In this document: in pieces, positions 47,822 through 56,383 of the stretch
Layout of the letters: every line of letters begins with the position of its first letter
How positions within the stretch are numbered: position 1 is the first letter of the stretch
NCBI GenBank assembly: GCA_964590075.1
Contig: CAZPXS010000005.1
Location: 1 to 64,000, forward strand
DNA from: JAGDVO01 sp964590075 [NCBI: uncultured Aquificales bacterium]
GTDB lineage: Bacteria; Thermosulfidibacterota; Thermosulfidibacteria; Thermosulfidibacterales
DNA: 64,000 nucleotides
Reading direction: 5' to 3'
The notes under the pieces: generated by a model
Seen by the model: the letters and a program-made list of their open reading frames with translations, nothing else
Told to the model about the DNA's origin: nothing
The model's database searches: none
Translations under genes and position numbers: made by a program

Positions 47822-48691
47822 ATGAAGGTTGAGGATATTAGGAGGGTAGGGGTTTGTGGTTCTGGTACCATGGGGTCAGGGATAGCTCAGGTTTGTGCCC
47901 AGAGTGGCTACGAGGTTATTCTGTATGATATATCGGATGAAGCTTTAAACCGCGGTATTAACATCATTAAAAAGAGTCTATCTAGGATAGTTGCTAAGGG
48001 TAAGTTGAAGGAGGAAGAGGCGGAGGAGATAGTTTCAAGGATAAAGACCACTAAGAACCTTGAAGATATGTCTGGAGCTGATTTAGTGATTGAAGCTGTG
48101 TTTGAAGATATGGCTGTTAAGAAGGATCTATTTTCGAAGCTCGATTCCATCACAAGAAAGGAAGTTATACTTGCCACTAACACTTCTTCGCTATCCATCA
48201 CCGAGATATCGAATGCTACCAGTAGACCGGATAAGGTTGTTGGTATGCACTTTTTCAATCCTGTACCTGTTTTACCTCTCGTTGAGATAGTAAAGGGGCT
48301 TTTGACTTCCGATGAGACAGTAGAGGTTGCCTATGAGTTTGCCAAAAGGATTGGTAAAAGCCCGATAAAGACAAAGGATCAGCCCGGATTTATAGTCAAC
48401 AGGATACTTGTTCCCTACATGAATGAAGCTGCTTGGGCTTATATGGAGGGAGTTGGAAGTGTGGAGGAGATAGACGAGGCTATGAAGCTGGGAGCTAATA
48501 TGCCCATAGGTCCACTTGCTCTTATAGATCTCGTGGGTGTTGATGTTACACTAGCGGTTTTGGAGGTTCTTTATAGGGAGTTTGGTGATCCCAAGTTTAG
48601 ACCGGCCCCAATACTCAGACAGTTGGTAAGAGCTGGAAGACTCGGTAGGAAGACCGGTTGGGGCTTCTATAAGTACGAGGATAAGACATAA
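47822..48691 (+). CDS. hbd: 3-hydroxybutyryl-CoA dehydrogenase
   Basis: A 289-residue dehydrogenase of short-chain 3-hydroxyacyl-CoA. NAD loop VGVCGSGTMGSGIAQVCAQSG, then VIEAVFEDMAVKK, ATNTSSLSITEI, the catalytic histidine in VVGMHFFNPVPVLPLVE and GFIVNRILVPYMNEA. It interconverts acetoacetyl-CoA and 3-hydroxybutyryl-CoA. ATG 47822 follows GGAGGTGTAGA; a GTG at 47807 is rejected. It is paired with an enoyl-CoA hydratase 26 bases downstream. Confidence 0.95.
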   Translation: MKVEDIRRVGVCGSGTMGSGIAQVCAQSGYEVILYDISDEALNRGINIIKKSLSRIVAKGKLKEEEAEEIVSRIKTTKNLEDMSGADLVIEAVFEDMAVKKDLFSKLDSITRKEVILATNTSSLSITEISNATSRPDKVVGMHFFNPVPVLPLVEIVKGLLTSDETVEVAYEFAKRIGKSPIKTKDQPGFIVNRILVPYMNEAAWAYMEGVGSVEEIDEAMKLGANMPIGPLALIDLVGVDVTLAVLEVLYREFGDPKFRPAPILRQLVRAGRLGRKTGWGFYKYEDKT

Positions 48692-48717
48692 ATCATAATA
48701 GATCATAGGAGGAGACT

Positions 48718-49497
48718 ATGTACGAGACGCTTTTACTCGAGAAAGAGGGTAAGATAGCGATAGTTAAAATCAATAGGCCCGATAAGCTAAATGCACTTAA
48801 TTCCAAGGTAATCGATGAGCTCGAGGATGTTTTCATCAAGTTGAAGGATGATCCAGAGGTATTTGTGATTATCCTTACGGGAGTAGGGGAGAAGGCCTTT
48901 AGTGCAGGTGCGGATATAAGTGGTTTTCCGGAACTCGATCCGATTAGAGCTAAAGAGTTTTCCCTAAAGGGACAGAGGGTTTTTTCTCTAATAGAGAACC
49001 TTGGCAAGCCTGTTATAGCAGCTGTTAATGGTTATGCCCTTGGTGGTGGTTGTGAGCTTGCTATGGCCTGTACTATAAGGATAGCCTCTAGCAATGCGAA
49101 ATTTGGCCAACCTGAGGTAAACCTCGGTATAATACCGGGATACGGTGGTACCCAGAGGTTACCTAGGATAGTTGGTAAGGGTAGGGCACTTGAGTTGATA
49201 CTTACAGGTAGAACTATAGATGCCCAGGAAGCCTACAATATTGGCCTTGTGAGCAAGGTTGTACCTCTGGAACAGCTGATGGAGGAGGCTAAGTCCCTCG
49301 CGAATCTCTTGCTAACTAAGGGTCCTGTAGCTTTGAAACTCGCGATTGAAGCTGTAAATAGAGGAATGGAAGTGCCCCTTGAGGAAGGTCTTAGGATAGA
49401 GGCTGATCTATTTGGCCTTTCCTGTGCTACAGAGGATCAGAAGGAAGGAGCGAGAGCCTTTTTAGAAAAGAGAAAGCCTGAATTTAAAGGTAGATAG
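48718..49497 (+). CDS. Enoyl-CoA hydratase/crotonase
   Basis: A 259-residue crotonase-fold protein. The oxyanion-hole segments are KAFSAGADISGFPEL and GYALGGGCELAMACTIRIAS; catalytic glutamates are expected in GCELAMA and in PEVNLGIIPGYGGTQRLPR. It hydrates crotonyl-CoA-like enoyl-CoA to the 3-hydroxyacyl-CoA used by the adjacent dehydrogenase. The pair could work in butanoate metabolism or beta-oxidation; no thiolase or acyl-CoA dehydrogenase is near. Confidence 0.93.
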   Translation: MYETLLLEKEGKIAIVKINRPDKLNALNSKVIDELEDVFIKLKDDPEVFVIILTGVGEKAFSAGADISGFPELDPIRAKEFSLKGQRVFSLIENLGKPVIAAVNGYALGGGCELAMACTIRIASSNAKFGQPEVNLGIIPGYGGTQRLPRIVGKGRALELILTGRTIDAQEAYNIGLVSKVVPLEQLMEEAKSLANLLLTKGPVALKLAIEAVNRGMEVPLEEGLRIEADLFGLSCATEDQKEGARAFLEKRKPEFKGR

Positions 49498-49498
49498 G

Positions 49499-50452
49499 CT
49501 AATTGCGGTGGGGGGTTCTTCCCCCACCTCTAGTATAGAGTATCAGCGAGGGTAATCCTAATATTAGAGAGTATAAGAGTAAGAGGACGTGAAAAACGAA
49601 TCCGGTTGAGTAAGCCTCCCTTTTGTCAAGTCCTAGTATTATAAATAGTAAGGCCCAGCCCGTTTCGTATGTACCAAAGCCACCAAAGTTATGTATAGGT
49701 AGTACCGTTGTTAACTCCGAAAAGGTAACACCGAAGATTATCTCCCAGAAACTAAAGTCTTTGGATATGCTTTCGAAGATGTTTTTTGCTAGAAAATAAG
49801 TCGATATGTATTTACTCGACCATACCAAAAAGGAAGTAACAAATATTGTAAAGGTCTTTGCTTTATGTTTTTCATAAAAATCCGAAACTACAATTATAAA
49901 ATCTTTAACTTTGATTGGAAGCTTTTCTATTTTTGTAATAACTTTTGCGAGTTTATTTAGATTCATCATTATAATAAACATAACTACTATTGTTATAATT
50001 AAAACCATTATTATTCTTACTTTACTCATATTTGTTAATACTACGTTAGATAGAGCTATAAGTACTATTAAAGATATACAAATCAGATCCATAAATCTCG
50101 ATATTATAAAACCAGAGAGTATCTCGCTTTTTTGTATATCATCGGCTAAAAAGAATAAGGTTAATTCCCCTGTACGTGCAGGGTATATGTTATTCGACAT
50201 AACGTTTATTGATGTTATAACAAACCACTCTTTCAAATCCTTTTTAGAGAATATATATTTCCATCTTATACTTCTTAAAAGCGTACTTGAGAAGTAGAAA
50301 ATGAAGCTATATATAATTAACTGTACTTTTATTTTTGAGATAAATTGTCTAAATACACTAAAATCGAGGTTTATCAATGTTATTATAACAAAAACTAAGG
50401 ACAGGATAGTAAAAACTACTTTTTTGTTAGCATTTATAGTTTTAACACTCAT
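49499..50452 (-). CDS. Flippase-like membrane protein (LPG synthase TM/UPF0104 family)
   Basis: A 317-residue protein with about seven to eight hydrophobic helices. Family-like features are SFIFYFSSTLLRSIRWKYIF, the NNIYPARTGELTLFFLA motif and FSELTTVLPIHNFGGFGTYETG (parts quoted), as in the AglD/MprF transmembrane domain. Members are thought to move lipid-linked sugars or lipids. The upstream dolichyl-phosphate-sugar-synthase-like GT2 in the same operon fits handling of a polyprenyl-phosphate sugar. The DNA between about 49860 and 50460 is more A/T-rich than the flanks. Its last codons lie in a terminator hairpin. Confidence 0.85.
   Translation of the reverse strand: MSVKTINANKKVVFTILSLVFVIITLINLDFSVFRQFISKIKVQLIIYSFIFYFSSTLLRSIRWKYIFSKKDLKEWFVITSINVMSNNIYPARTGELTLFFLADDIQKSEILSGFIISRFMDLICISLIVLIALSNVVLTNMSKVRIIMVLIITIVVMFIIMMNLNKLAKVITKIEKLPIKVKDFIIVVSDFYEKHKAKTFTIFVTSFLVWSSKYISTYFLAKNIFESISKDFSFWEIIFGVTFSELTTVLPIHNFGGFGTYETGWALLFIILGLDKREAYSTGFVFHVLLLLYSLILGLPSLILYTRGGGRTPHRN
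49507..49528. terminator. Bidirectional hairpin between crotonase and flippase-like genes
   Basis: A perfect eight-base-pair G/C-rich stem, GGTGGGGG (49507-49514) with CCCCCACC (49521-49528), and a six-base loop. It lies just after the crotonase stop and inside the last codons of the converging minus-strand gene. T-runs are absent, so efficiency is uncertain. Confidence 0.55.
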
Positions 50453-50459
50453 TATTGTT

Positions 50460-51416
50460 TTAGTTATCTATATTTTTTGTGTATTTTATAAAGTACGGTT
50501 TTTTATGGCCTGTCTCTAAGGATAGTTTTATTATGAGTTCAGATATCAGTCCTATCGTTATAAAATGTAGACCCGAGAGTATAGATAGGACCGCAAGTGT
50601 AAGAAGGGGTCTTGTTCCTATACTTTCGTTAAGAAGGATCTTTATGGCTAAAAGATACAAGAGTACGATTGTTCCTATGGATAGAAGTACTGTTCCGATA
50701 CCGCCGAATAACCTCATCGGCTTTGATCTATAGGTAAGGAAGAATTTTACTACCATGAGATCGAGTATAACCTTGAATATTCTCGATAGTCCGTACTTAC
50801 TCTTACCGGCTATCCTAGGTCTGTGATTGACAGGGATTTCCGTTATCTTGGCACCTATTTCCGATGCTATAGCCGGTATGAATCTATGCTGTTCTCCGTA
50901 TAACACTAAGTTCTTTACGATCTCCTTCCTGTAGGCTTTTAAAGAACATCCGTAATCGTGCAATTCAACACCTGTTACCTTTGATATTATCCAGTTGGCG
51001 ATTTTTGAGGGAAGAACTCTTTTTAGGAAATTATCCTTCCTTTTGTACCTCCATCCACTTACCAGGTCGTATCCTTCGTTTAGTTTTGCAAGAAGCTTTG
51101 GTATTTCCTTCGGATCATCCTGACCATCCCCATCCATGGTGATTATAATATCACTCTCTGCCAGTTCGAAACCTGCCATAATAGCTGCAGTTTGTCCGAA
51201 GTTTCTTCTAAAGTGGATAACTTTTACCCTTTTGTCTCTATCTGCTATACTGTTTAGTATCTCTTCCGTTTTATCCACCGAACCGTCGTTTACGAATATT
51301 ATCTCCCCATTTAGTTTTTCATTCTCCAAAACCTCTACTATTTCCCTGTAGACCCTCTCTATATTCTCTTCCTCATTGTAAACTGGAATAACTATGGATA
51401 TCTTTTTGCCCTCCAT
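50460..51416 (-). CDS. Polyprenyl-phosphate glycosyltransferase (GT2, GtrB/ArnC-like)
   Basis: A 318-residue GT2 enzyme of the dolichyl-phosphate-mannose-synthase type. It opens SIVIPVYNEEENIERVYREI, has FVNDGSVDKTEE, VIHFRRNFGQTAAIMAGFEL, the metal-binding ITMDGDGQDDPKEIP and the Arg-rich EIPVNHRPRIAGKSKYGLSR. Two C-terminal transmembrane helices follow (about 235-260 and 270-295). It would transfer a sugar from a nucleotide donor to undecaprenyl phosphate. It starts 12 bases after mreD in the mre operon. Confidence 0.92.
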   Translation of the reverse strand: MEGKKISIVIPVYNEEENIERVYREIVEVLENEKLNGEIIFVNDGSVDKTEEILNSIADRDKRVKVIHFRRNFGQTAAIMAGFELAESDIIITMDGDGQDDPKEIPKLLAKLNEGYDLVSGWRYKRKDNFLKRVLPSKIANWIISKVTGVELHDYGCSLKAYRKEIVKNLVLYGEQHRFIPAIASEIGAKITEIPVNHRPRIAGKSKYGLSRIFKVILDLMVVKFFLTYRSKPMRLFGGIGTVLLSIGTIVLLYLLAIKILLNESIGTRPLLTLAVLSILSGLHFITIGLISELIIKLSLETGHKKPYFIKYTKNIDN

Positions 51417-51427
51417 CCTCTCCTCCG

Positions 51428-51955
51428 TTATCTTCTTGTGATAATGTTTAGAATTATAAGTGTAACTACATTTGCTATATTTTTGAAGAAAAGTTCGGCT
51501 ACCAGTATCTGATATGCGATCTGTATATTTAAAAAGGCGGTTATGTAAACATACTTTACAACTATATCAAACATAGTGGCTGCTATTACAAACGGTATCA
51601 GCAACAAGATATTTCCTATCTCCATTTTGTTTCTAATTGAGATTATAAGAAACGAGACTGTCGATTTTGTAAGTAAGTTTAGACCCAAAGTACTACCGCT
51701 TGTGACATCTTCCACCAGTCCTCCTAGTGCACATATAATCAGAGTGAATAATGGGTTTGTGGTTGATATTGAGGATATGAATACAGAAGAAACCGTGAAA
51801 ATGTCGAAAAATTTGAATAGCTTTATATCTTGTAGTATCATGAGAAATATTCTGAATATTATAAGAAAAGAGAATAGACTTATGATATAAGCGTATCCAT
51901 ATTCTTGGTCATCGATCTTTTGTATTCTTTTCCTTTTTGTTTTTCTCTCTTTCAT
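51428..51955 (-). CDS. mreD: Rod-shape protein MreD
   Basis: A 175-residue membrane protein with about five hydrophobic segments and a charged N-terminus. MreD proteins are poorly conserved; the pattern LFTLIICALGGLVEDVTSGSTLGLN (partly quoted) with G-x2-x-D-x3-G-x2-G-L-N and the position directly after mreC identify it. It belongs to the elongasome in the inner membrane. ATGA overlap with mreC. Confidence 0.85.
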   Translation of the reverse strand: MKERKTKRKRIQKIDDQEYGYAYIISLFSFLIIFRIFLMILQDIKLFKFFDIFTVSSVFISSISTTNPLFTLIICALGGLVEDVTSGSTLGLNLLTKSTVSFLIISIRNKMEIGNILLLIPFVIAATMFDIVVKYVYITAFLNIQIAYQILVAELFFKNIANVVTLIILNIITRR

Positions 51956-52743
51956 TTACGTACCCTTTTATAGGCTAAAACTACCTTGTTTGTAAGCAAA
52001 TAATCGGAAGGTACAACTTTTATATACAAAAATTTACTATCTATCCTCTTTTGGACTTCTATAACTGTTCCTACGATAACGCCGGGTGGAAATATGTCGT
52101 CTATGCCGGTAGATATCAGTAGATCACCCGGTTTCACATCGGCGGTTGGTGGTACAAAGTTGAGGTTCATGTAGTAGCCGTTACCCTTTGCTATTCCCTT
52201 AACTTTGCTTCTAAAATCCTCCACGTGAATGGCAAAATTAGGATCTATATTTGATATTGCGATTGACCTATCCTCTTCTACCTTAACTATCATACCTACT
52301 ATACCGTTATATCCGATAAGCGCCATGCCCTCCTCTAGACCATCCCTTTTACCCTTGTTCAGCACGAATTTCTGTTCCCAGTACTCTCCAATCCAGCTAC
52401 CAACCTCTACCGGTATTGTCTTTTCAATGTAATTTTTTATGTTTAATAGGTTTCTGAGTTTTTCGTTCTCTTCCTTTAAGTAGTAATACAGCTGTAGCTT
52501 TGTTCTTAACTCTATATTTTCTATCTTTAGCTTTTCGTTTTCTTGCATGATTTTGGTTGCGTCTATATGTGTCTTTATAACGCTTTTCCCTTCTGATTTT
52601 ACCGATTGAAAAGCGCCTAGTAGTTTTGATGATATCTTCCAAGGTATATCCAGAATACTACTTGTAGCTATACTCTTCTGAAGTTTCAAAAGGTAAACGG
52701 ATATGGCGAGTATTATGAGGTACAAAAAGATAACTTTTTTCAA
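51952..52743 (-). CDS. mreC: Rod-shape protein MreC
   Basis: A 263-residue periplasmic protein with an N-terminal membrane anchor (about 3-20), a coiled coil (about 50-95, ENEKLKIENIELRTKL, YYLKEENEKLRNLL) and a beta domain containing LNKGKRDGLEEGMALIGYNGIVGMI and DLLISTGIDDIFPPGVIVGTV, quoted in part, both typical for MreC. It links MreB with the cell-wall synthesis enzymes. It overlaps mreB and mreD by four bases. Confidence 0.94.
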   Translation of the reverse strand: MKKVIFLYLIILAISVYLLKLQKSIATSSILDIPWKISSKLLGAFQSVKSEGKSVIKTHIDATKIMQENEKLKIENIELRTKLQLYYYLKEENEKLRNLLNIKNYIEKTIPVEVGSWIGEYWEQKFVLNKGKRDGLEEGMALIGYNGIVGMIVKVEEDRSIAISNIDPNFAIHVEDFRSKVKGIAKGNGYYMNLNFVPPTADVKPGDLLISTGIDDIFPPGVIVGTVIEVQKRIDSKFLYIKVVPSDYLLTNKVVLAYKRVRK

Positions 52744-53765
52744 CTTATGGTAACCCTACTTAATAGATCGATCTCTTCTAGGATTTTACCTGCTCCCTTT
52801 ACTACACAGAACATCGGATCTTCAGCTACCCACACTGGTAGCTTGGTGTATTCCGATAGGAGTTTGTCTAGTCCCGCAAGTAGTGCACCACCACCTGCAA
52901 GGGTTATTCCCCTTTCCACAAGGTCTGCGCTGAGTTCAGGCGGTATATTTTCGAGTGATTCCTTCACCGTTTTGACTATCTCCATAACAGGTTCCCTTAT
53001 GGCTTCTCTAACGTCCTTTGATGTTATCGTGATTTTCTTCGGCACTCCCTCTACCGCATCCCTTCCCTTAACTTCCATAACTTCTTCCTTATCAGTATCA
53101 GGGTGAGCACTACCTAGTGTGATCTTTATCCTTTCCGCTGTTGGTAGACCGATTATTAGGCCAAACTTCTGTTTAACATACTGAACGATAGCCTCATCTA
53201 TCTCGTCTCCGCCGACTCTTAGGGAATAGCTGTAGGCTAATCCTGATAACGTTATTACAGCTATCTCTGTTGTACCACCACCAATATCAACTATCATGCT
53301 TCCCGTTGGTTCTTCCACAGGTAGTCCCGCACCGATTGCTGCCGCCATGGGTTGTTCTATTAGGTAAACTTCCCTTACTCCAGCACCTGTGGCTGAATCT
53401 ATAACAGCTCGCTTTTCAACTTGGGTAATACCTGATGGAACTGCGATCACAACTCTCGGTCTTACGAAGGTCTTTCTGTTGTGGACTTTTTTTATAAAGT
53501 AGGATAGCATAGCCTCTGCGACTTCAAAGTTTGTTATCACACCGTCTCTGAGAGGTCTTATTACATCTATATAATCCGGTGTTTTTCCCATCATTCTTTT
53601 CGCCTCTTCTCCAACGGCTATAACTCTATTCTTGTTCTTATCCACGGCTACAACCGAGGGCTCACAAACGACTATTCCCTTACCTCTTACGTAAACAACT
53701 GTGGTTGCTGTTCCAAGGTCTATGGCCAAATCCTTAGAAAAAAATCCAAATATTTTGTCAATCAT
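52740..53765 (-). CDS. mreB: Actin-like rod-shape protein MreB
   Basis: A 341-residue actin-fold ATPase that directs lateral wall growth. Seen are FSKDLAIDLGTATTVVYVRGKGI (phosphate 1), VCEPSVVAVDKN, VDIGGGTTEIAVITLSG (phosphate 2), EQPMAAAIGAGLPV and ITLAGGGALLAGLD (adenosine motif), quoted in parts. GGAGGAAC precedes the ATG. The tRNA-Arg gene lies 36 bases upstream on the same strand with no separate promoter visible between, so the two may share a transcript. Confidence 0.97.
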   Translation of the reverse strand: MIDKIFGFFSKDLAIDLGTATTVVYVRGKGIVVCEPSVVAVDKNKNRVIAVGEEAKRMMGKTPDYIDVIRPLRDGVITNFEVAEAMLSYFIKKVHNRKTFVRPRVVIAVPSGITQVEKRAVIDSATGAGVREVYLIEQPMAAAIGAGLPVEEPTGSMIVDIGGGTTEIAVITLSGLAYSYSLRVGGDEIDEAIVQYVKQKFGLIIGLPTAERIKITLGSAHPDTDKEEVMEVKGRDAVEGVPKKITITSKDVREAIREPVMEIVKTVKESLENIPPELSADLVERGITLAGGGALLAGLDKLLSEYTKLPVWVAEDPMFCVVKGAGKILEEIDLLSRVTIS

Positions 53766-53800
53766 TCCAGTTCCTCCGATCGATATATTAGTATCCTTTA

Positions 53801-53874
53801 CGCCCCCGGGGTGATTTGAACACCCGACCTGTGGCTCCGGAGGCCACCGCTCTATCCAACTGAGCTACGGGGGC
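53801..53874 (-). tRNA. tRNA-Arg(CCG)
   Basis: The minus strand folds into a full cloverleaf of 74 bases: acceptor GCCCCCG/CGGGGGC, D-arm with AGCTCAGTTGGATAGAGC, anticodon stem GTGGC/GCCAC with loop CTCCGGA (anticodon CCG), T-arm GGGTGTTCAAATCACCC and discriminator G. CCA is not encoded. It reads CGG, a codon that appears rare in the genes here, which mainly use AGG and AGA. Confidence 0.95.
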
Positions 53875-53886
53875 AAATAAAAAATC

Positions 53887-53916
53887 TTGACTTTATTGAG
53901 TATAACTTGTTTGATA
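53887..53916 (+). promoter_or_regulatory. Rightward promoter of rlmI-ribE-pncA
   Basis: TTGACT (53887-53892) and TTGATA (53911-53916) are 18 bases apart. The ATG at 53929 would lie only about five bases from the expected transcript start, so the message has almost no leader. The boxes are interleaved with those of the leftward tRNA-Arg promoter. Confidence 0.5.
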
Positions 53917-53926
53917 AAACTGTCAA
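53899..53926 (-). promoter_or_regulatory. Leftward promoter of tRNA-Arg and mreBCD
   Basis: On the minus strand a consensus TTGACA (53926-53921) and TATACT (53904-53899) are 16 bases apart, 25 bases before the tRNA 5' end. It is the best promoter match in the window and lies on top of the rightward rlmI promoter. Confidence 0.65.
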
Positions 53927-53928
53927 GG

Positions 53929-55110
53929 ATGTTTAGGGAGATTGTGCTGAGAAAGGAAGCTATACCTAAAATAAAAAGGGGATATCTCTGGGTCACGAAA
54001 AAATGGATAAAGACTATACCCAAGGACCTAGAAAAAGGTGATGTTGTAAGGTTTGTAAGCGATGAGGGAAACTTCATCGCGGTTGGCTATGTAAATCCCG
54101 ACTCCTATATAGTTGGCAGGATATACGCACATTCCAACAGAGATTTTGATTCCAATCTTATCGAGTCCTACGTGAGAAAGGCTCTGGAGTATAGAAGGAA
54201 GCTACCTATAGCAAGTAGTGCCTATAGGGTATTCTTCAGCGAATCGGATGGATTACCGGGTTTGATAATAGATAGGTACAACGATGGTTTGGTATTTCAG
54301 GTTCTCACCTATGGGGTGGAAAGAAGGAAGGATTTGATAATTGATGTGATGGAGAAGGTGTTTTCTCCAGCTTTTATCGTTGAGAGGAGGGATGCACCAG
54401 GTAGGCAGCTCGAAGGCCTGGAGGTTGGGGATCCAATAATCCATAAGGGTATTCTAGAGGATGGACTGATAGTTATAGAGGAGAATGGCTTAAGATTTTA
54501 CGTGGATGTACTAAAGGGGCATAAAACAGGTCATTATCTTGATCAGAGGGAGAATAGAAAAATAGCCGCGGAGTTTGCCAAGGGTAGAAAGGTGCTGGAT
54601 GTTTTTTGTAATACAGGAGGCTTTGGTGTATATTGTGCAAAAAATGGCGCTTATAGTGTTACATCAATAGATATCTCCGATAGGGTTCTTGATATTGCGA
54701 GAAAGAACGCCGTGTTAAATGGTGTTGAGGATAGGATGGATTTTATCAAGGGTAACGCCTTTGACGAACTTAGGAGACTGTATAAGAAAGGCGATAGATA
54801 TGATATGGTTATATTGGATCCACCCTCCTTCGTTAAATCATCGAAGGTCGTTGATAGTGCCGTAAGAGGGTATTTTGATATAAATCTATTTGCCATAAAG
54901 CTACTTAAAAGGGGTGGGATATTGGTTACCGCGAGTTGTTCTCATCATTTTACTCTCGATCTATTCATGGGTGTTTTAGAGAAGGCACTTTATCAGGCTG
55001 ATAGGCGTGGTAGAATAATTGATGTAAGATTTCAGGCTATGGATCACCCTATATTGCCGTCAATGCCAGAGACTCTCTACCTGAAGCTAGTGATTATGGA
55101 GGTTTACTGA
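53929..55110 (+). CDS. rlmI: Class I rRNA methyltransferase, RlmI-like
   Basis: A 393-residue protein with an N-terminal PUA domain (RKEAIPKIKRGYLWVTKKWI, GDVVRFVSDEGNFIAVGYVN) and a methyltransferase domain: DGLPGLIIDRYNDG, GHKTGHYLDQRENR, motif I VLDVFCNTGGFGVYCAKNGA, and motif IV ILDPPSFVKS. RlmI methylates C5 of a cytosine in 23S rRNA; other members of this COG1092 group have different target bases. ATG 53929 is chosen because the longer frame from 53887 runs through the promoter. AAGG lies directly before it. Confidence 0.88.
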   Translation: MFREIVLRKEAIPKIKRGYLWVTKKWIKTIPKDLEKGDVVRFVSDEGNFIAVGYVNPDSYIVGRIYAHSNRDFDSNLIESYVRKALEYRRKLPIASSAYRVFFSESDGLPGLIIDRYNDGLVFQVLTYGVERRKDLIIDVMEKVFSPAFIVERRDAPGRQLEGLEVGDPIIHKGILEDGLIVIEENGLRFYVDVLKGHKTGHYLDQRENRKIAAEFAKGRKVLDVFCNTGGFGVYCAKNGAYSVTSIDISDRVLDIARKNAVLNGVEDRMDFIKGNAFDELRRLYKKGDRYDMVILDPPSFVKSSKVVDSAVRGYFDINLFAIKLLKRGGILVTASCSHHFTLDLFMGVLEKALYQADRRGRIIDVRFQAMDHPILPSMPETLYLKLVIMEVY

Positions 55111-55760
55111 TGTTCACCGGTATAGTAGAAAAGGTGGGTAAGGTTGTGGATGTTTTACCCAAGGGTAGGGGATTAACTCTGGTTGTGGATGTGGGTGAGG
55201 TTCTGAAAGATCTCAGGATAGGTGAGAGTATAGCGGTAGATGGTGTCTGCTTGACCCTTGTTCGGTTTGATGGGAATGTTCTCTTCTTTGACGTTTCCTA
55301 TGAGACTGTCGAGAGATCAACGGTACGCTACTATAGGAGAGGTATTTTTGTGAATATCGAGAGGGCTCTCAGATTGGGGGATAGGTTCGGTGGACACATA
55401 GTTACCGGGCATGTGGATACGGTTGGAGTTATCGGTGAGATCAAAAGGGAGGGTGATTTTTATAAACTTATAGTCAGGTATCCCGGGGTCTACTCCAAAT
55501 ATGTAGCTATAAAAGGTTCGGTGGCTGTAGATGGGATAAGTTTAACTATTGCCAATAAATTTGGTGATAACTTCGAGGTTGCTGTAATACCCCATACCTA
55601 TAGTGTGACCAATCTGAGGTATAGGAGGGTAGGTGATTTTGTCAATCTTGAGTTCGATATAATAGCTAAGTACATTGAGGCTTTGATGGGTGGTTACAGT
55701 GGTGGTAGTTTTGAGTCAAAATTGAGAGAATTCCTGGGGGTGGATGATGATAGGAGCTAA
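55110..55760 (+). CDS. ribE: Riboflavin synthase, alpha chain
   Basis: A 216-residue protein made of two lumazine-binding repeats. Repeat 1 starts MFTGIVEKVGKVVDVL and has IGESIAVDGVCLTLV and VSYETVERST; repeat 2 has FGGHIVTGHVDTVGVI and VAIKGSVAVDGISLTI. It dismutates two 6,7-dimethyl-8-ribityllumazine molecules to riboflavin. Its ATG overlaps the rlmI stop by one base. Other rib genes are not in the window. Confidence 0.96.
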   Translation: MFTGIVEKVGKVVDVLPKGRGLTLVVDVGEVLKDLRIGESIAVDGVCLTLVRFDGNVLFFDVSYETVERSTVRYYRRGIFVNIERALRLGDRFGGHIVTGHVDTVGVIGEIKREGDFYKLIVRYPGVYSKYVAIKGSVAVDGISLTIANKFGDNFEVAVIPHTYSVTNLRYRRVGDFVNLEFDIIAKYIEALMGGYSGGSFESKLREFLGVDDDRS

Positions 55761-56343
55761 GGTAAACCCAGATTTTGATGCTCTTATCGTCGTTGATATG
55801 CAGAACGACTTTATAGATGGAGCACTTAAGGTTCCCAACGCCGATAGGATAATACCGGTTGTGAATGAGTATATTAGGAAGTTTGAACACGTGGGTGCTC
55901 CTATATTCTTTACCAGGGATTGGCATCCCGATAATCACGTATCCTTCAAAGAAAATGGGGGAGTATGGCCAAGGCATTGTGTTATGAATACCCATGGTGC
56001 CATGATCCATAGGGATATATACATTCCCTCCGATAACAGATTCTTTATCAATAAGGGTGTTGATCCGGATTTCGATGCCTACTCGGGTTTTCAGGGAACG
56101 GTTCTTGATAGCCTATTAAAGGAGAGGGGTATAAAAAGGGTTTTTGTTTGCGGTGTTGCAACAGACTATTGTGTTAAAAATACGGTTGTCGGAGCTTTAA
56201 ATCTCGGTTATCAGGCCTTCATCTTAATCGATGCCATAATGGGTGTGGATGTTAAAAAGGGTGATAGTGAGATAGCCCTCAACCATATGATGGCTAAAGG
56301 CGCTGTTGCTCTTACGATCGAGTATTGTATTTGTATACCTTAG
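55744..56343 (+). CDS. pncA: Nicotinamidase
   Basis: A 199-residue isochorismatase-fold amidase that turns nicotinamide into nicotinate in NAD salvage. The triad is Asp18 (VVDMQNDF), Lys104 (FINKGVD) and Cys143 (VATDYCVKNT); metal ligands Asp59, His61 and His65 are in FTRDWHPDNHVSF. It overlaps ribE by 17 bases. Length is normal. Confidence 0.94.
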   Translation: MMIGAKVNPDFDALIVVDMQNDFIDGALKVPNADRIIPVVNEYIRKFEHVGAPIFFTRDWHPDNHVSFKENGGVWPRHCVMNTHGAMIHRDIYIPSDNRFFINKGVDPDFDAYSGFQGTVLDSLLKERGIKRVFVCGVATDYCVKNTVVGALNLGYQAFILIDAIMGVDVKKGDSEIALNHMMAKGAVALTIEYCICIP

Positions 56344-56383
56344 AGTATATTTAATTTAAAAAGATTATAGATGGAGGGGAAAG

